From NCBI GenBank assembly GCA_946615905.1, contig CAMOIE010000014.1, positions 1-64,000 on the forward strand: 64,000 bases of DNA, written 5' to 3'. This stretch comes from an uncultured Treponema sp. (GTDB taxonomy: Bacteria; Spirochaetota; Spirochaetia; Treponematales; Treponemataceae). The translations under genes were made by a program, and so were the position numbers. The notes under the pieces were generated by a model. That model was not told the DNA's origin. It did not search any database and saw only the letters and a program-made list of their open reading frames with translations. Positions 35,821 to 44,731 of the stretch are shown piece after piece. Numbering within the stretch: the first letter of the stretch is position 1; every line of letters begins with the position of its first letter.

Positions 35821-36756
35821 ATGCCTTTTTACAATTTATCTTCCGATAATATATCCATGGGATTGCCGGACGGATTTAACGAATACATCGCGCCTGATTG
35901 CGACAGGCTGGCCTTTTTGCAAAAATATCTTGCCGAGCGCGGGGTTCAAACTTCCGTGGTTCCCGTGGCAGGACGCAAGCACCTTTACGTCAATTTTCCT
36001 TCCGCCGCCTACAATCCGACTTTTAAAATCAAGACAATTCTGACCCACTACGACCGGGTTCCCTCTTCTCCTGGGGCAAACGACAACTCGGCCTCGGACT
36101 TTGCGGTGGCTGACTTTGCCGTGAGGCTGCAAAAATATTCCAGACTGGGTTTGAGCCACAACATCCGCATTTTTTTCACAGACGGAGAGGAGCTTGGCGA
36201 GGGAGGAGTCTCCGAGCAGGGGGCTTTTGGACTTGCAGAGCTTTTCAGGAAACTAGGAATCACAAAAGACGACGTTTACGTTTTTGACTCCTGCGGCCGG
36301 GGAAACGTGGCGGTTCTTGCAAGGGCAGGTCTTGAGTTCGCGAAAAAATCCTCTGACTTTGCCCGCCGATTTGCAGATTTGTATGGGCGCACGCAAAATC
36401 TACTCCGGTCAACATGCCCCAATTCATGGATAAGCCTTCCCGTTCCATATTCAGACAATGCCGGATTTTTGGCATTGGGCATTCCCGCCGTGGCAATCAC
36501 TTTTTTGCCCGCTGACGAGGCGACCGAATACCAGAGAAACCTGATGGCAGACCCCAAGCTTGAGAAAAACGTGATGAACTGCAAGGTCGATGACGACGGA
36601 AAAGTCCCAAAATTCAAATACCAGGAAAAACTCCCGATGACATGGCGGCTCTTCCACACCGAGTACGACAACGCACTTAGCCTGACGCCTGATTCCTTCG
36701 CCCTTGAGGGAAAAATCCTCGATGAAATCGCAAAAATGCGGACACCGAGTCTTTAG
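35821..36756 (+). CDS. M28-family-like metallopeptidase
   Basis: About 311 residues with the M28 layout: THYDRVPSSPGANDNSASDF gives the first His-x-Asp and the bridging Asp, FFTDGEELGEGG gives the Glu-Glu pair (general base and metal ligand), VFDSCGRG the later Asp, and FHTEYDN the last His. It probably cleaves N-terminal residues from peptides, or acts on other small amides; no signal peptide is seen, so it is likely cytoplasmic. Start is ambiguous between ATG 35821 and ATG 35857; neither has a Shine-Dalgarno. Confidence 0.72.
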   Translation: MPFYNLSSDNISMGLPDGFNEYIAPDCDRLAFLQKYLAERGVQTSVVPVAGRKHLYVNFPSAAYNPTFKIKTILTHYDRVPSSPGANDNSASDFAVADFAVRLQKYSRLGLSHNIRIFFTDGEELGEGGVSEQGAFGLAELFRKLGITKDDVYVFDSCGRGNVAVLARAGLEFAKKSSDFARRFADLYGRTQNLLRSTCPNSWISLPVPYSDNAGFLALGIPAVAITFLPADEATEYQRNLMADPKLEKNVMNCKVDDDGKVPKFKYQEKLPMTWRLFHTEYDNALSLTPDSFALEGKILDEIAKMRTPSL

Positions 36757-36764
36757 AGGGCTAA

Positions 36765-36810
36765 ACTTTCTTAAAAAAGTGAGCGGCGTAGCCGCGAACC
36801 AATCCGCGTG
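36765..36810. repeat. Palindromic dispersed element, copy 2
   Basis: Inverted relative to copy 1 at 26645-26692: ACTTTCTTAAAAAAGTGAGC, GGCGTAGCCGC, GAACCAATCCGCGTG. It starts 8 bp after the M28-like gene stop and the GCGGCGTAGCCGC core can form a hairpin. Confidence 0.85.
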
Positions 36811-36875
36811 GCTTTTTAAAAACTTGACATTCACGCTGTTTTGTCCAAAATGCACTCGTAACTTCCGCAGTTAAA

Positions 36876-36884
36876 TGATAAAAT
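36876..36884 (+). promoter_or_regulatory. Extended -10 element directly before guaD
   Basis: TGA-TAAAAT ends 7 nt before the ATG at 36892 with no Shine-Dalgarno, consistent with a leaderless mRNA. Confidence 0.5.
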
Positions 36885-36891
36885 AGCCCTC

Positions 36892-38157
36892 ATGCTCACA
36901 AATGATTTTGCAATAAAAGGCGACTTTGCCTACTGCCTTGAAGACAGGACGACCAAATATTCACCGGATTCCTATGCCGTCTGCATAAACGGGAAATGTG
37001 CGGGACTTTTCAAGACTTTGCCTCAAGAATTCAAAAATCTCCCGGTAAAAGACTATTCAGGCTACATGATTATCCCCGGCCTCGTTGACCTCCACCTGCA
37101 CGCAAGCCAGTTCCGGCTGACAGGTTCCCGCATGGACGAGCAGCTTTTGGAATGGCTGCAAAACAACGTCTTCCCAGAGGAAGGAAAATTCTCTGACCTC
37201 GACTACGCGAAAAAAATCTACTTTGACTTTACCAAGGACTTGAAAAATTCCGCGACGACAAGAGCCTCTATTTTCGCCACGATTCACCCGAAGTCAACCA
37301 TATCTTTAATGCAGGCCCTTGAAGATTCAGGCTTGAAGACTTTCGCAGGCCTCGTGGAGATGGACAGAAACTCCCCGGACTTTCTCCTGCAAAAGGACGT
37401 TAAAAAAGCGGCGGCGGACACAAGGGCTTGGCTTGAAAAATCATCGATTTTCAAAAATTGCAGGCCGATTTTAACCCCTCGATTTGTTCCCTCCTGTACA
37501 GACGAGCTGATGGGAGAGCTTTCAAAAATCCGCGATGAATACAATCTTCCGGTTCAGTCACACTTGAGCGAAAATCTCGGAGAAATCGACTGGGTGAAAA
37601 ATCTCAGCCCCGCCTCAAAATTCTACGGGCAGGCTTATGATTCGTTCGGACTTTTCGGTGGCCACGGAGAAGGAAAATGCGTCATGGCCCACTGCGTCCA
37701 TTCAACGGAAGACGAAGTTGACCTAATGCAAAAAAACGGGGTCTTTGTGGCGGCATGTCCGGTTTCCAACGTCAATCTTACAAGCGGAATCCCCCCGCTA
37801 AGAAAATATTTTGACCGCAAAATCAACATGGGCTTTGGCTCTGACATAGCGGCCGGCTCCTCCCTCTCGATTTTTGAGGCCATGAAAACTTCCGTGCAGA
37901 CTTCCAAAATCCGCGCGATGACCTGTAAAGACGAAAAAGCCCTTTCCGCCGAGGATGCCTTTTACATAGCGACAATCGGGGGCGGCTCCTTCTGGGGAAA
38001 AGTCGGTTCTTTTATCCCAGGCTGGGATTTTGACGCTGTTGTAATCGAAAAAGACAGTCACAGCGATTGCGACCCGCTAAAAGTCCGTCTGGAAAAGGCG
38101 ATTTACGCTGACGCAAAGGCAAAGGCGAAATTCGTCTGCGGAGCCCAGATTTTTTAA
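36892..38157 (+). CDS. guaD: Guanine deaminase
   Basis: A 421-residue amidohydrolase that converts guanine to xanthine and ammonia. Zinc ligands His68 and His70 lie in VDLHLHASQF. QSHLSENLGEIDWVKNL provides the next His/Glu, MAHCVHSTEDE the following His, and GFGSDIAAGSSLSIFEAM the catalytic Asp. The SENLGEI and CVHST patterns are typical of GuaD rather than other amidohydrolases. It is a purine salvage enzyme, three genes from purC. Confidence 0.92.
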   Translation: MLTNDFAIKGDFAYCLEDRTTKYSPDSYAVCINGKCAGLFKTLPQEFKNLPVKDYSGYMIIPGLVDLHLHASQFRLTGSRMDEQLLEWLQNNVFPEEGKFSDLDYAKKIYFDFTKDLKNSATTRASIFATIHPKSTISLMQALEDSGLKTFAGLVEMDRNSPDFLLQKDVKKAAADTRAWLEKSSIFKNCRPILTPRFVPSCTDELMGELSKIRDEYNLPVQSHLSENLGEIDWVKNLSPASKFYGQAYDSFGLFGGHGEGKCVMAHCVHSTEDEVDLMQKNGVFVAACPVSNVNLTSGIPPLRKYFDRKINMGFGSDIAAGSSLSIFEAMKTSVQTSKIRAMTCKDEKALSAEDAFYIATIGGGSFWGKVGSFIPGWDFDAVVIEKDSHSDCDPLKVRLEKAIYADAKAKAKFVCGAQIF

Positions 38158-38162
38158 GTCTA

Positions 38163-38191
38163 TTGTATTTTTTTTCATAAATTGCTATATT
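38163..38191 (+). promoter_or_regulatory. Promoter of argG
   Basis: TTGTAT (38163-38168), a 17-bp spacer and TATATT (38186-38191), about 70 bp upstream of the argG ATG. Confidence 0.5.
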
Positions 38192-38261
38192 TTTTGCATA
38201 AATATACAATTCCCCAGCACTTCCGGGTTCCGGGCGAAAAATCATTTTTTAGAGGCTAAAT

Positions 38262-39527
38262 ATGGCAAAAGACAAGGTTATTCTTGCTTACTCAGGCGGA
38301 TTGGACACAACAGTAATCATCCCCTGGCTCAAGGAAAATTATGACTACGACGTAATCGCCGTCTGCATCGATGTCGGTCAGGGCGATGACTGGGAGAAAA
38401 TCAAGGGACGCGCGGTAAAGACCGGTGCCTCAGCCTGCTACGTAGTCGATGCCCGCCAGGAATACATCGAAGAATATATCTGGCCCGCCCTCAAAGGCAA
38501 CTGCAAATACGAAGACCAGTATCTTTTGGGAACGTCAACAGCCCGCCCGCTGATTGGAAAAATCCTCGTTGAGTACGCCCGCCAGGAAGGAGCCGTTGCA
38601 ATCTGCCACGGTGCCACTGGAAAAGGCAACGACCAGGTTCGCTTCGAGCTTGCAATCAAGGCATTTGCCCCGGACTTGCGCGTAATCGCCGCATGGCGCG
38701 ACCCCAAATGGAACATGGACAGCCGCGACGCTGAGATTAAATTCCTTGAGGACCGCGGACTTGAAGTTCCGATGAAAAAAGACCAGTCCTACTCACGCGA
38801 TGAGAACATCTGGCACATCAGCCACGAGGGACTGGAGCTTGAGAAGACCGAAAACGAGCCTAACTACAAGCACATGCTCAAAAACACGGTCTGCCCGGAA
38901 GAGGCTCCCGAATCTGGCGAATACGTCAAAATCGAGTTTGAGAAGGGAATCCCTGTCTCCGTCAACGGCAAGAAAATGAACGGCTTGGAGCTTATGGAAG
39001 AACTCAATAAAATCGGCGGAAGAAACGGAGTCGGCCTTGTCGACATCTGCGAGAACCGCTGCGTGGGCATGAAGAGCCGCGGCGTTTACGAGACACCCGG
39101 CGGAGCAATCCTCTACGCCGCCCACGAAATGCTCGACCACCTGACACTTGACCGCGACACCTACCACTACAAGCAGCAGGTCTCCCTCCGCATGAGCGAG
39201 CTGATTTACGATGGCAAATGGTTCACGACTTTGATGGACGCATGCATCGCTTTCATGGACAAGTGCGAGGAGACATGCACAGGTTGGGTCAACCTCAAGC
39301 TCTACAAGGGCTCTATCCGTGGCGCAGGCTCCCATTCAAAGTACAGCCTCTACAACGAGAGCATCGCCTCATTCACAACCGGCGAACTCTACGACCACCA
39401 CGATGCCCAGGGCTTCATCACATTGTTCGGCTTGCCCCTTAAAGTCCGCGCGATGATGGAGCAGCAGGTCGGCGAGGGACAGGCTATAATCGAGAGCAAG
39501 TCCTTCAAAAAACGCCCGACTGAGTAG
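38262..39527 (+). CDS. argG: Argininosuccinate synthase
   Basis: A 421-residue enzyme joining citrulline and aspartate with ATP. LAYSGGLDTTVIIPW is the pyrophosphatase P-loop, CIDVGQGDD, STARPLIGKILVEYA, ICHGATGKGNDQVRFEL and SYSRDENIWHISHEG are diagnostic. Length matches the family. An AGAGG site precedes the ATG. No other arginine gene is nearby, so argH and earlier steps must lie elsewhere. Confidence 0.98.
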   Translation: MAKDKVILAYSGGLDTTVIIPWLKENYDYDVIAVCIDVGQGDDWEKIKGRAVKTGASACYVVDARQEYIEEYIWPALKGNCKYEDQYLLGTSTARPLIGKILVEYARQEGAVAICHGATGKGNDQVRFELAIKAFAPDLRVIAAWRDPKWNMDSRDAEIKFLEDRGLEVPMKKDQSYSRDENIWHISHEGLELEKTENEPNYKHMLKNTVCPEEAPESGEYVKIEFEKGIPVSVNGKKMNGLELMEELNKIGGRNGVGLVDICENRCVGMKSRGVYETPGGAILYAAHEMLDHLTLDRDTYHYKQQVSLRMSELIYDGKWFTTLMDACIAFMDKCEETCTGWVNLKLYKGSIRGAGSHSKYSLYNESIASFTTGELYDHHDAQGFITLFGLPLKVRAMMEQQVGEGQAIIESKSFKKRPTE

Positions 39528-39539
39528 GATTTAGGAATC

Positions 39540-39611
39540 AGTCATTCTGAGCCGCAGGCGAAGAATCGCACTCCTAATATGGGGTTCCCCGCCGTGCTTT
39601 CGCACGGCGGG
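39540..39611. repeat. Intergenic repeat word and perfect 10-bp hairpin
   Basis: GTCATTCTGAGCCGCAGGCG, followed by AAGAATC, resembles a short repeat found between genes of many bacteria. Then CCCGCCGTGC (39588-39597), loop TTTC and GCACGGCGGG make a perfect stem without a T-run. The following 39612-39690 belongs to the G+C-rich repeat family. Confidence 0.6.
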
Positions 39612-39695
39612 TCGCTATGTCCGGGGTTCCGCTTTCGCTCCATTCGTCAGCAAGCTGCCGAACTTACGCCCCTCCCAGCGCTAACCCGACAGAAA

Positions 39696-39724
39696 GCACA
39701 GATGAAAATCCGTTTCACCTGTGC
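39696..39724 (+). promoter_or_regulatory. Hairpin in the purC leader
   Basis: GCACAGATGAAA (39696-39707) pairs with TTTCACCTGTGC (39713-39724), one mismatch, 25-30 nt before the purC ribosome site. No purine aptamer core was recognised. Confidence 0.4.
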
Positions 39725-39759
39725 AAATCTGTAAAAAAAAGAATATTGAGGAATATTTT

Positions 39760-40605
39760 ATGAAAAAGATAATCAGCGGAAAGGTCCGCGAAGTTTACGA
39801 TTTGGAAGACGGCCGCATGGTCATCGTCACTACGGACAGAATCTCTGCCTTCGACGTAATTCTCCCCACGATGATTACCGACAAGGGCAAGGTTTTGAAC
39901 GCGCTTTCAAACTTCTGGTTCGACTGCACAAAGGACATCGTGAAAAACCACATGATTTCCTCAGATTTGAAGGACATGCCGGTAGAATTCCAGAAGCCCG
40001 AATACGAGGGCCGCACAATCCTGGTCAAAAAGCTCAAGATGCTTCCCTACGAGGTAATCGTCCGTGGCTACATGTTCGGCTCTATGTACGATGCATTGAA
40101 GTCTGGAAAACTGCCTGAGGGCGTTCACTTTGACCGCGACTACGACCTAGCAGAAAAACTCGACGAGCCGATTGTCACACCGTCTACAAAGGCTAAGGAA
40201 GGCCACGACATCAACGTCTCCCTCGACTACATGAAAAAAGACATCGGCGCCGACCTTGCCGAGAAAATCGAAAAGACAGCGATTGCCCTTTATAAAAAGG
40301 CCTATGAGCATGCCTACAAAAACGGAATCATCATCGCTGACACAAAATTCGAGTTCGGCCTTGACGAAAAGGGAGAGCTTGTCCTTGGCGACGAGGTGCT
40401 GACTCCCGATTCCTCAAGATTCTGGAACAAGGATACCTACAAAGTCGGAACAAGCCCCGCAAGCTACGACAAGCAGTTCCTCCGCGACTGGCTCAAGGCA
40501 AACAATCTGGCCGGCGACCCGAACATCAAGTCAGTTCCGGCGGAAGTCGTCTCAAAGACTTCCGAAATCTACCACGAGTGCGCAGAGCGGATTATCAAAA
40601 AATAA
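39760..40605 (+). CDS. purC: SAICAR synthase
   Basis: A 281-residue enzyme of de novo purine synthesis that joins CAIR with aspartate. The nucleotide-binding SGKVREVYDLEDGRMVIVTT, TDRISAFDVILP, VRGYMFGSMYDALKSG and IIIADTKFEFGLDEKGELVL are diagnostic. It is close to the longer (eukaryote-like) PurC type in having the GTSPASYDKQFLRDWL tail. ATG 39760 follows TTGAGGAATATTTT; the upstream start at 39721 lacks homology. A strong terminator follows. Confidence 0.96.
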   Translation: MKKIISGKVREVYDLEDGRMVIVTTDRISAFDVILPTMITDKGKVLNALSNFWFDCTKDIVKNHMISSDLKDMPVEFQKPEYEGRTILVKKLKMLPYEVIVRGYMFGSMYDALKSGKLPEGVHFDRDYDLAEKLDEPIVTPSTKAKEGHDINVSLDYMKKDIGADLAEKIEKTAIALYKKAYEHAYKNGIIIADTKFEFGLDEKGELVLGDEVLTPDSSRFWNKDTYKVGTSPASYDKQFLRDWLKANNLAGDPNIKSVPAEVVSKTSEIYHECAERIIKK

Positions 40606-40672
40606 AAAGCAGCTTTCTTATAATTGGTTAACCACAAATTGCGTCATAAGGTTAATTGACTATGAATAAGCG

Positions 40673-40718
40673 AAATCGCCGGCTATAAGTCTCTAGACTT
40701 GCCGGCGATTTTTTTTTA
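40673..40718. terminator. Intrinsic terminator after purC
   Basis: AAATCGCCGGC (40673-40683) pairs with GCCGGCGATTT (40701-40711), with an inner AAGTC/GACTT stem, then a T-run. The following gene begins only 12 bp later. Confidence 0.88.
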
Positions 40719-40729
40719 CTATTTTGATT

Positions 40730-41329
40730 ATGGAAAACTCAGAAAAAAACGGGCAGGTTCAAAAAACACTCGCTGCCCTCTCAAAAAACGGATTTGAGGT
40801 TTACTCAGTCCAGACATCGGAAGAGGCCGTAAAAAAGGCTTTGGAATTGATTCCCGACTGGTCTGTCGTCGGCTGGGGCGGCTCTATGTCAATAATCGAC
40901 TCAGGCCTGATTGAAGCCCTGAAAAAAGGCAACTACCAGCTGCTTGACCGGGACACAGCAAAGTCATCGGAGGAGCGCACAGAAATCATGCGCCAGTGCC
41001 TGACCGCAGACTACTTTCTCTGCTCCTTTAATGCCCTCACGGAGGACGGAACTGCCGTAAACACTGACGGCAACGGCAACCGTGTGGCCGCGATTTCATT
41101 CGGACCAAAAAATGTAATCGCAATTGTCGGTGTGAATAAAATCGTAAAAAATATGGATGAAGCCTACGACCGTATAAAAAGAATCGCCGCTCCCTTGAAC
41201 TGCAAGCGCTTTGGTCTTGACCCGACTCCAGAGAACGTGGACTACCTCTGCAACGTCACGCAGATTCTCCGCCGCACGAAAAACGGCAGAATCAAAGTGA
41301 TTCTTGTCAACGAGGACTTGGGATATTAA
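40730..41329 (+). CDS. LUD-domain (LutC-like) protein
   Basis: A 199-residue protein with the LUD/DUF162 fold: VVGWGGSMSIIDSGLIEALK, ADYFLCSFNALTEDGTAVNT, DGNGNRVAAISFGPKNVIAI, VGVNKIVKNMDEAY. LUD proteins often serve lactate oxidation with LutAB, but stand-alone versions of this sort are widespread in anaerobes with no known role. ATG 40730 lies 12 bp after the purC terminator. A D-lactate dehydrogenase gene is convergent and adjacent, which fits a lactate connection without proving it. Confidence 0.8.
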   Translation: MENSEKNGQVQKTLAALSKNGFEVYSVQTSEEAVKKALELIPDWSVVGWGGSMSIIDSGLIEALKKGNYQLLDRDTAKSSEERTEIMRQCLTADYFLCSFNALTEDGTAVNTDGNGNRVAAISFGPKNVIAIVGVNKIVKNMDEAYDRIKRIAAPLNCKRFGLDPTPENVDYLCNVTQILRRTKNGRIKVILVNEDLGY

Positions 41330-41338
41330 TTTGTGCAT

Positions 41339-41368
41339 CCGGGGCAAAAACTTGCCGTCCTGCCCCGG
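41339..41368. other. Hairpin between convergent genes
   Basis: CCGGGGC (41339-41345) pairs with GCCCCGG (41362-41368). It lies between the convergent LUD and D-lactate dehydrogenase genes but lacks a T-run, so terminator function is uncertain. Confidence 0.4.
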
Positions 41369-41376
41369 GTTGTTGA

Positions 41377-42384
41377 TTACTTGCCTGAGGCCTGAAAATA
41401 TTCCAGAATATTTTTGAGCGTTGTCTTTGCCGCAAATTTCAAACTCTCGCTTGTCAGAACCGCCTGATGTTTTGTCATCAGAACATTTGGCAACTGAACG
41501 AGGCTTGAGAAATTCTTTTCATCCTCTGAATTCTGCTCGAAATCCTCTTCAAAAATTGAATCTTCCTCAAAGGCCTCGATTGCGGCCCCCCTGATTCTTC
41601 CTGCAGATAGTGCTGAGTGCAAAGCCTGATAGTCAATCAAAGCTGACCGTCCTATGCTCACGATTACAGCGGATTTTTTCATCAGCGAAATGCTGTGGTT
41701 GTTTATAATGTTACGGGTCTCCGGCACAAGAGGGCAGTAAAGGGCAACGTAATCACAGGTACGGAAAATTTCTTCTGTATTTGCGTATGTCATGCCATTT
41801 GACTTTGCAAAATCCAGGTCTTGCACTGGGTCGTTCAAATACACTTCCGCACCGTAGCCCTTGAAAATTTGTGCGGCGATTTTTCCGATTCTTCCGGCAC
41901 CAACAATTCCAACCCGCTTCTCAAAAAGCTCGCTGCCGAGTATGTTACCGAAGAAGATGTTGTCTTCGCATTCAGGGACAAAGGTCTTTTGGATTTTACG
42001 GTTGAAAGTCTGCAAAAGTGCGACAGAAAATTCTGCGACAGAATGTGCCTGGTATTCTGGCAGGTAGACGACTTTGATTTTTCCTTGAGCAGCCTTCAAG
42101 TTGACGTTGCTTGTTCCAGCTGAACGGAGAGCCAGCAGACGGACACCTGAGTCATAAAGGGTCTGAACCATTTTGTCATCAATGCGGTCATTTATGTAAA
42201 TGCAGACAGCCTCATGGTTGGCAGCAAGGGGCAACGTTGTCAGAGTCAAATTATCCTTGTAAAAATCGAAAGAAAAGCCATAGTCAACAAATTCTGCTGC
42301 TGAGGCGGTTTTCAGAAAGAAATCTTTTTCGTAATCCTTTGTATCAAAAAACGCGACTCGTATTTTGTCTAAACTTTTTTCCAT
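41377..42384 (-). CDS. ldhA: D-lactate dehydrogenase-like 2-hydroxyacid dehydrogenase
   Basis: A 335-residue NAD-dependent enzyme. The Rossmann loop is VGIVGAGRIGKIAAQIF. Catalytic residues fit the family: Arg in VSIGRSALIDYQAL, Glu in IEAFEEDS and His in TKHQAVLTSESL. LALRSAGTSNVNL and YSxHSVAEF-type motifs match D-LDH more than other 2-hydroxyacid enzymes. It would reduce pyruvate to D-lactate. ATG 42384 has GGAGGAA 7-8 nt upstream; the frame runs on to 42402 without reason. Confidence 0.88.
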   Translation of the reverse strand: MEKSLDKIRVAFFDTKDYEKDFFLKTASAAEFVDYGFSFDFYKDNLTLTTLPLAANHEAVCIYINDRIDDKMVQTLYDSGVRLLALRSAGTSNVNLKAAQGKIKVVYLPEYQAHSVAEFSVALLQTFNRKIQKTFVPECEDNIFFGNILGSELFEKRVGIVGAGRIGKIAAQIFKGYGAEVYLNDPVQDLDFAKSNGMTYANTEEIFRTCDYVALYCPLVPETRNIINNHSISLMKKSAVIVSIGRSALIDYQALHSALSAGRIRGAAIEAFEEDSIFEEDFEQNSEDEKNFSSLVQLPNVLMTKHQAVLTSESLKFAAKTTLKNILEYFQASGK

Positions 42385-42483
42385 CACTCTTCCTCCGTAC
42401 ATTTCTACTAGTAAACCCTACTTGATTATCCGCCTTTTTTCCAAAAATGTAAATATTTTATTAATACTATTTTATACTTTTTG

Positions 42484-43440
42484 TTATTTCACGAGAAAAC
42501 TGTTGTTTTCCATGCAGACGTTCTCGCAAAATGTCGCGAGATTCAAGCTGGCGGGGCTCATGAGGTCTTCGGCATTGTAGCTCAAGTCCAATTTGCAACT
42601 TTCACCGTCAGAGTCCAGGCGGGAATAGGCCCCGTTCAGTCGGATTATGTCGCTTGCGGCTGCAAAAAGATGACTTTTGTGTTTTTCCTCGAATTTGAAC
42701 TCAAGGAATTTAAGCTGCATTTTTTCGATTTCTGAGTGTCTGGCCTTCTCAAAGTCCCAGGCGGAATTAAGTGAGCAGTTGTTGACCCTCTGCCACTCGG
42801 CGAAATCCTGAAAGAATTTTGACGGCGACATTTTGACTGCCTTTACGATTGAATTGAACCATGGGACAGCGCGGCCTAAAGTGTAGAAAATCCGGCAGGC
42901 AAATGCTATTTCCTTTGAGGCGGAAATTTCCTGCGGGGAATAAGTTCCAGTGGGCTTTGGCTGGCTCACCCCGGAATCCTTGTCCAATTGCGGAAAATCG
43001 ATGTGGTTTGGGTAGAGGGATATGGCGAAGTCAAGGCGGTCGCGGAAAAGTTTTGCTGAGTCTCCTTCCAATGAGGAAAAAGTCATGTCAAAACCCCAGA
43101 CAAGGCCAAGATTGTTCAAAGTCTCAGCCCGGCGCGAATAGAATTTCTTGTCAAAAAGATAGCTTCCGCCTTTTGAGGAGCCTTCAAGGGGAATGTCAAC
43201 CGTGCAGAAAATCTGACTGAGGGCGCGGCAAACGTCCATGTCCAGCGTTTTCGCCTCAAGCGGAAGAATCAGCATGAGATTCGGGAATTTTTTTGCCGCC
43301 TCGCCCAAAAATTTCAGGAGCTTTCCCTTGTGACCGAGAATCTCAGGGTCAGTCAAAGCGAATTCCGTCCCGCCTTTTTTGGCGAAATCGACAAGATTTT
43401 CAATGAGATTCTCTGATTTTATGTGAAAATTATTTTCCAT
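42484..43440 (-). CDS. Conserved protein of unknown function
   Basis: A 318-residue soluble protein. The first half alternates strands and helices like a TIM barrel (FALTDPEILGHKGKLLKFLG, LILPLEAKTLDM, VDIPLEGSSKGGSYLF, LDFAISLYPNHIDFPQL), reminiscent of the post-cysteine part of radical SAM enzymes, but no CxxxCxxC motif is present. The second half is helical and aromatic. It may be a radical-SAM-derived fold that lost its cluster. No operon partner is evident. Confidence 0.6.
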   Translation of the reverse strand: MENNFHIKSENLIENLVDFAKKGGTEFALTDPEILGHKGKLLKFLGEAAKKFPNLMLILPLEAKTLDMDVCRALSQIFCTVDIPLEGSSKGGSYLFDKKFYSRRAETLNNLGLVWGFDMTFSSLEGDSAKLFRDRLDFAISLYPNHIDFPQLDKDSGVSQPKPTGTYSPQEISASKEIAFACRIFYTLGRAVPWFNSIVKAVKMSPSKFFQDFAEWQRVNNCSLNSAWDFEKARHSEIEKMQLKFLEFKFEEKHKSHLFAAASDIIRLNGAYSRLDSDGESCKLDLSYNAEDLMSPASLNLATFCENVCMENNSFLVK

Positions 43441-43455
43441 CGAAAACTTTTATGT

Positions 43456-43528
43456 CACACGGATTGGTTCAGGCCTAACGGCCTTCACATTTAAAAGTGA
43501 GCAGCGTTAGCTGCGAACAAATCCGTGT
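43456..43528. repeat. Palindromic dispersed element, copy 3 (head-to-head form)
   Basis: CACACGGATTGGTTC at the left and GCGAACAAATCCGTGT at the right are inverted repeats of the outer arm of copies 1 and 2. AAAAGTGAGCAGCGTTAGCT corresponds to the inner part. It lies between convergently ending asnA and the start of the unknown 318-residue protein gene. The rest of 43529-43610 shows nothing. Confidence 0.8.
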
Positions 43529-43610
43529 AATAGCCTTAATTTTAAGCTTTAAAAATGCCATCACGATTGACGCTCCGAAATGGCACAAAAGTCATTGTCA
43601 TTTTTAGTTT

Positions 43611-44648
43611 TTACAGCAGGTTGATTCCAGCCGCCTTGCACTCAGCTTTCATCTCTTCCGGCCAGACAGAAACTTGTGTTTCGCCGATATGCGCCTTGCG
43701 GAGGAAGAACATGCAGAGACGTGACTGGCCGATACCACCGCCCAAAGTCAGGCTGAGTTTGCCTTCCAAAAGCATTTTGTGGAACATGAGCTTTGAACGC
43801 TCTGTGCAGCCTCTCTCCTCAAGTTGGGCCTTCAATGACTCAGGGGAGACGCGGATTCCCATCGATGAAAGCTCGAAGGCAGTCTCAAGGACAGGGTTCC
43901 AAACGAGAAGGTCTCCGTTCAAGCCCGTGTGACCGTCACCTGACTCTGATATCCAGTCATCGTAGTCGGGTGCGCGGCCATCGTGGATTGTGCCGTCGGG
44001 CAGCTTGCAGCCGATTCCGATTAAGAAGACGGCTCCGTACTGCTTGCAGATTTCATGCTCGCGTTCTTTCGGAGTCAGATTTGGGTATTTTTTCTGCAGG
44101 TCGTCAGCGTAGACGAAAGTGATTTTCTCAGGCAGGAAGGGCTTGATCTGGTCGTAGCGGTCGTAAATGAAGAATTCTGTGCGTTTCAAGCAGCGGTAGA
44201 CTTTCTCCACGACAGTCTTGAGGTGCATCACGGTGCGGTCGTTCTCGTCAATCGCCATCTCCCAGTCCCACTGGTCGACGTAAAGCGAGTGGATGTTGTC
44301 CAACTCCTCGTCGGGGCGGATGGCGTTCATGTCTGTGTAGATTCCGAAGTCTGGCATGAGACCAAGCTCCGTCACCTTGAGACGCTTCCATTTCGCAAGT
44401 GACTGTACGATTTCCATGTTCTGGGAGTGCATGTCCTTCACGTTGAAGTTTACCGGAACCTCGACTCCGTTCAAATCATCGTTCAAACCCGTTCCGGCGG
44501 GCAAAAAAAGCGGGGCGGTGACGCGGGTCAAATTCAATTCTGTGGAAAGCGCCGTCTGGAAAAAATCCTTGATCATTACGATGGCGTGTTCTGTTTCCTT
44601 TGTGTTCAAAAGGCTTTTGTAGTTTTTGGGAATGAAAGTTTTAGACAT
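43611..44648 (-). CDS. asnA: Aspartate-ammonia ligase
   Basis: A 345-residue class II tRNA-synthetase-like enzyme making asparagine from aspartate, ammonia and ATP. LTRVTAPLFLPAGTGLNDDL, VVQSLAKWKR-like EIVQSLAKWKRLKV, MNAIRPDEELDNIHSLYVDQ and LTLGGGIGQSRLCMFFLRKA are diagnostic of AsnA. Length agrees with the family (about 330 residues). AGGAAAA lies before the ATG. The tRNA-Asn gene is 12 kb away. Confidence 0.97.
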   Translation of the reverse strand: MSKTFIPKNYKSLLNTKETEHAIVMIKDFFQTALSTELNLTRVTAPLFLPAGTGLNDDLNGVEVPVNFNVKDMHSQNMEIVQSLAKWKRLKVTELGLMPDFGIYTDMNAIRPDEELDNIHSLYVDQWDWEMAIDENDRTVMHLKTVVEKVYRCLKRTEFFIYDRYDQIKPFLPEKITFVYADDLQKKYPNLTPKEREHEICKQYGAVFLIGIGCKLPDGTIHDGRAPDYDDWISESGDGHTGLNGDLLVWNPVLETAFELSSMGIRVSPESLKAQLEERGCTERSKLMFHKMLLEGKLSLTLGGGIGQSRLCMFFLRKAHIGETQVSVWPEEMKAECKAAGINLL

Positions 44649-44696
44649 ACAATTTTCCTGCTTTAGAGTAGAAAAATAATATCACTCTCGCCCCTC

Positions 44697-44725
44697 TTGT
44701 TCAATGAGATTTTAAATTTTACAAT
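44697..44725 (+). promoter_or_regulatory. Promoter fused to the start of the RsmI-like gene
   Basis: TTGTTC (44697-44702), 17 bp, TACAAT (44720-44725). The -10 ends 6 nt before the ATG at 44732 and no Shine-Dalgarno is present, so the transcript is probably leaderless. Confidence 0.6.
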
Positions 44726-44731
44726 CAGAGT

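Noticed and set aside
38793-39335. 180-codon open frame on the minus strand inside argG
   Set aside because: It mirrors the codon structure of argG, has an implausible Val/Ala/Leu/His-rich composition and no ribosome site.
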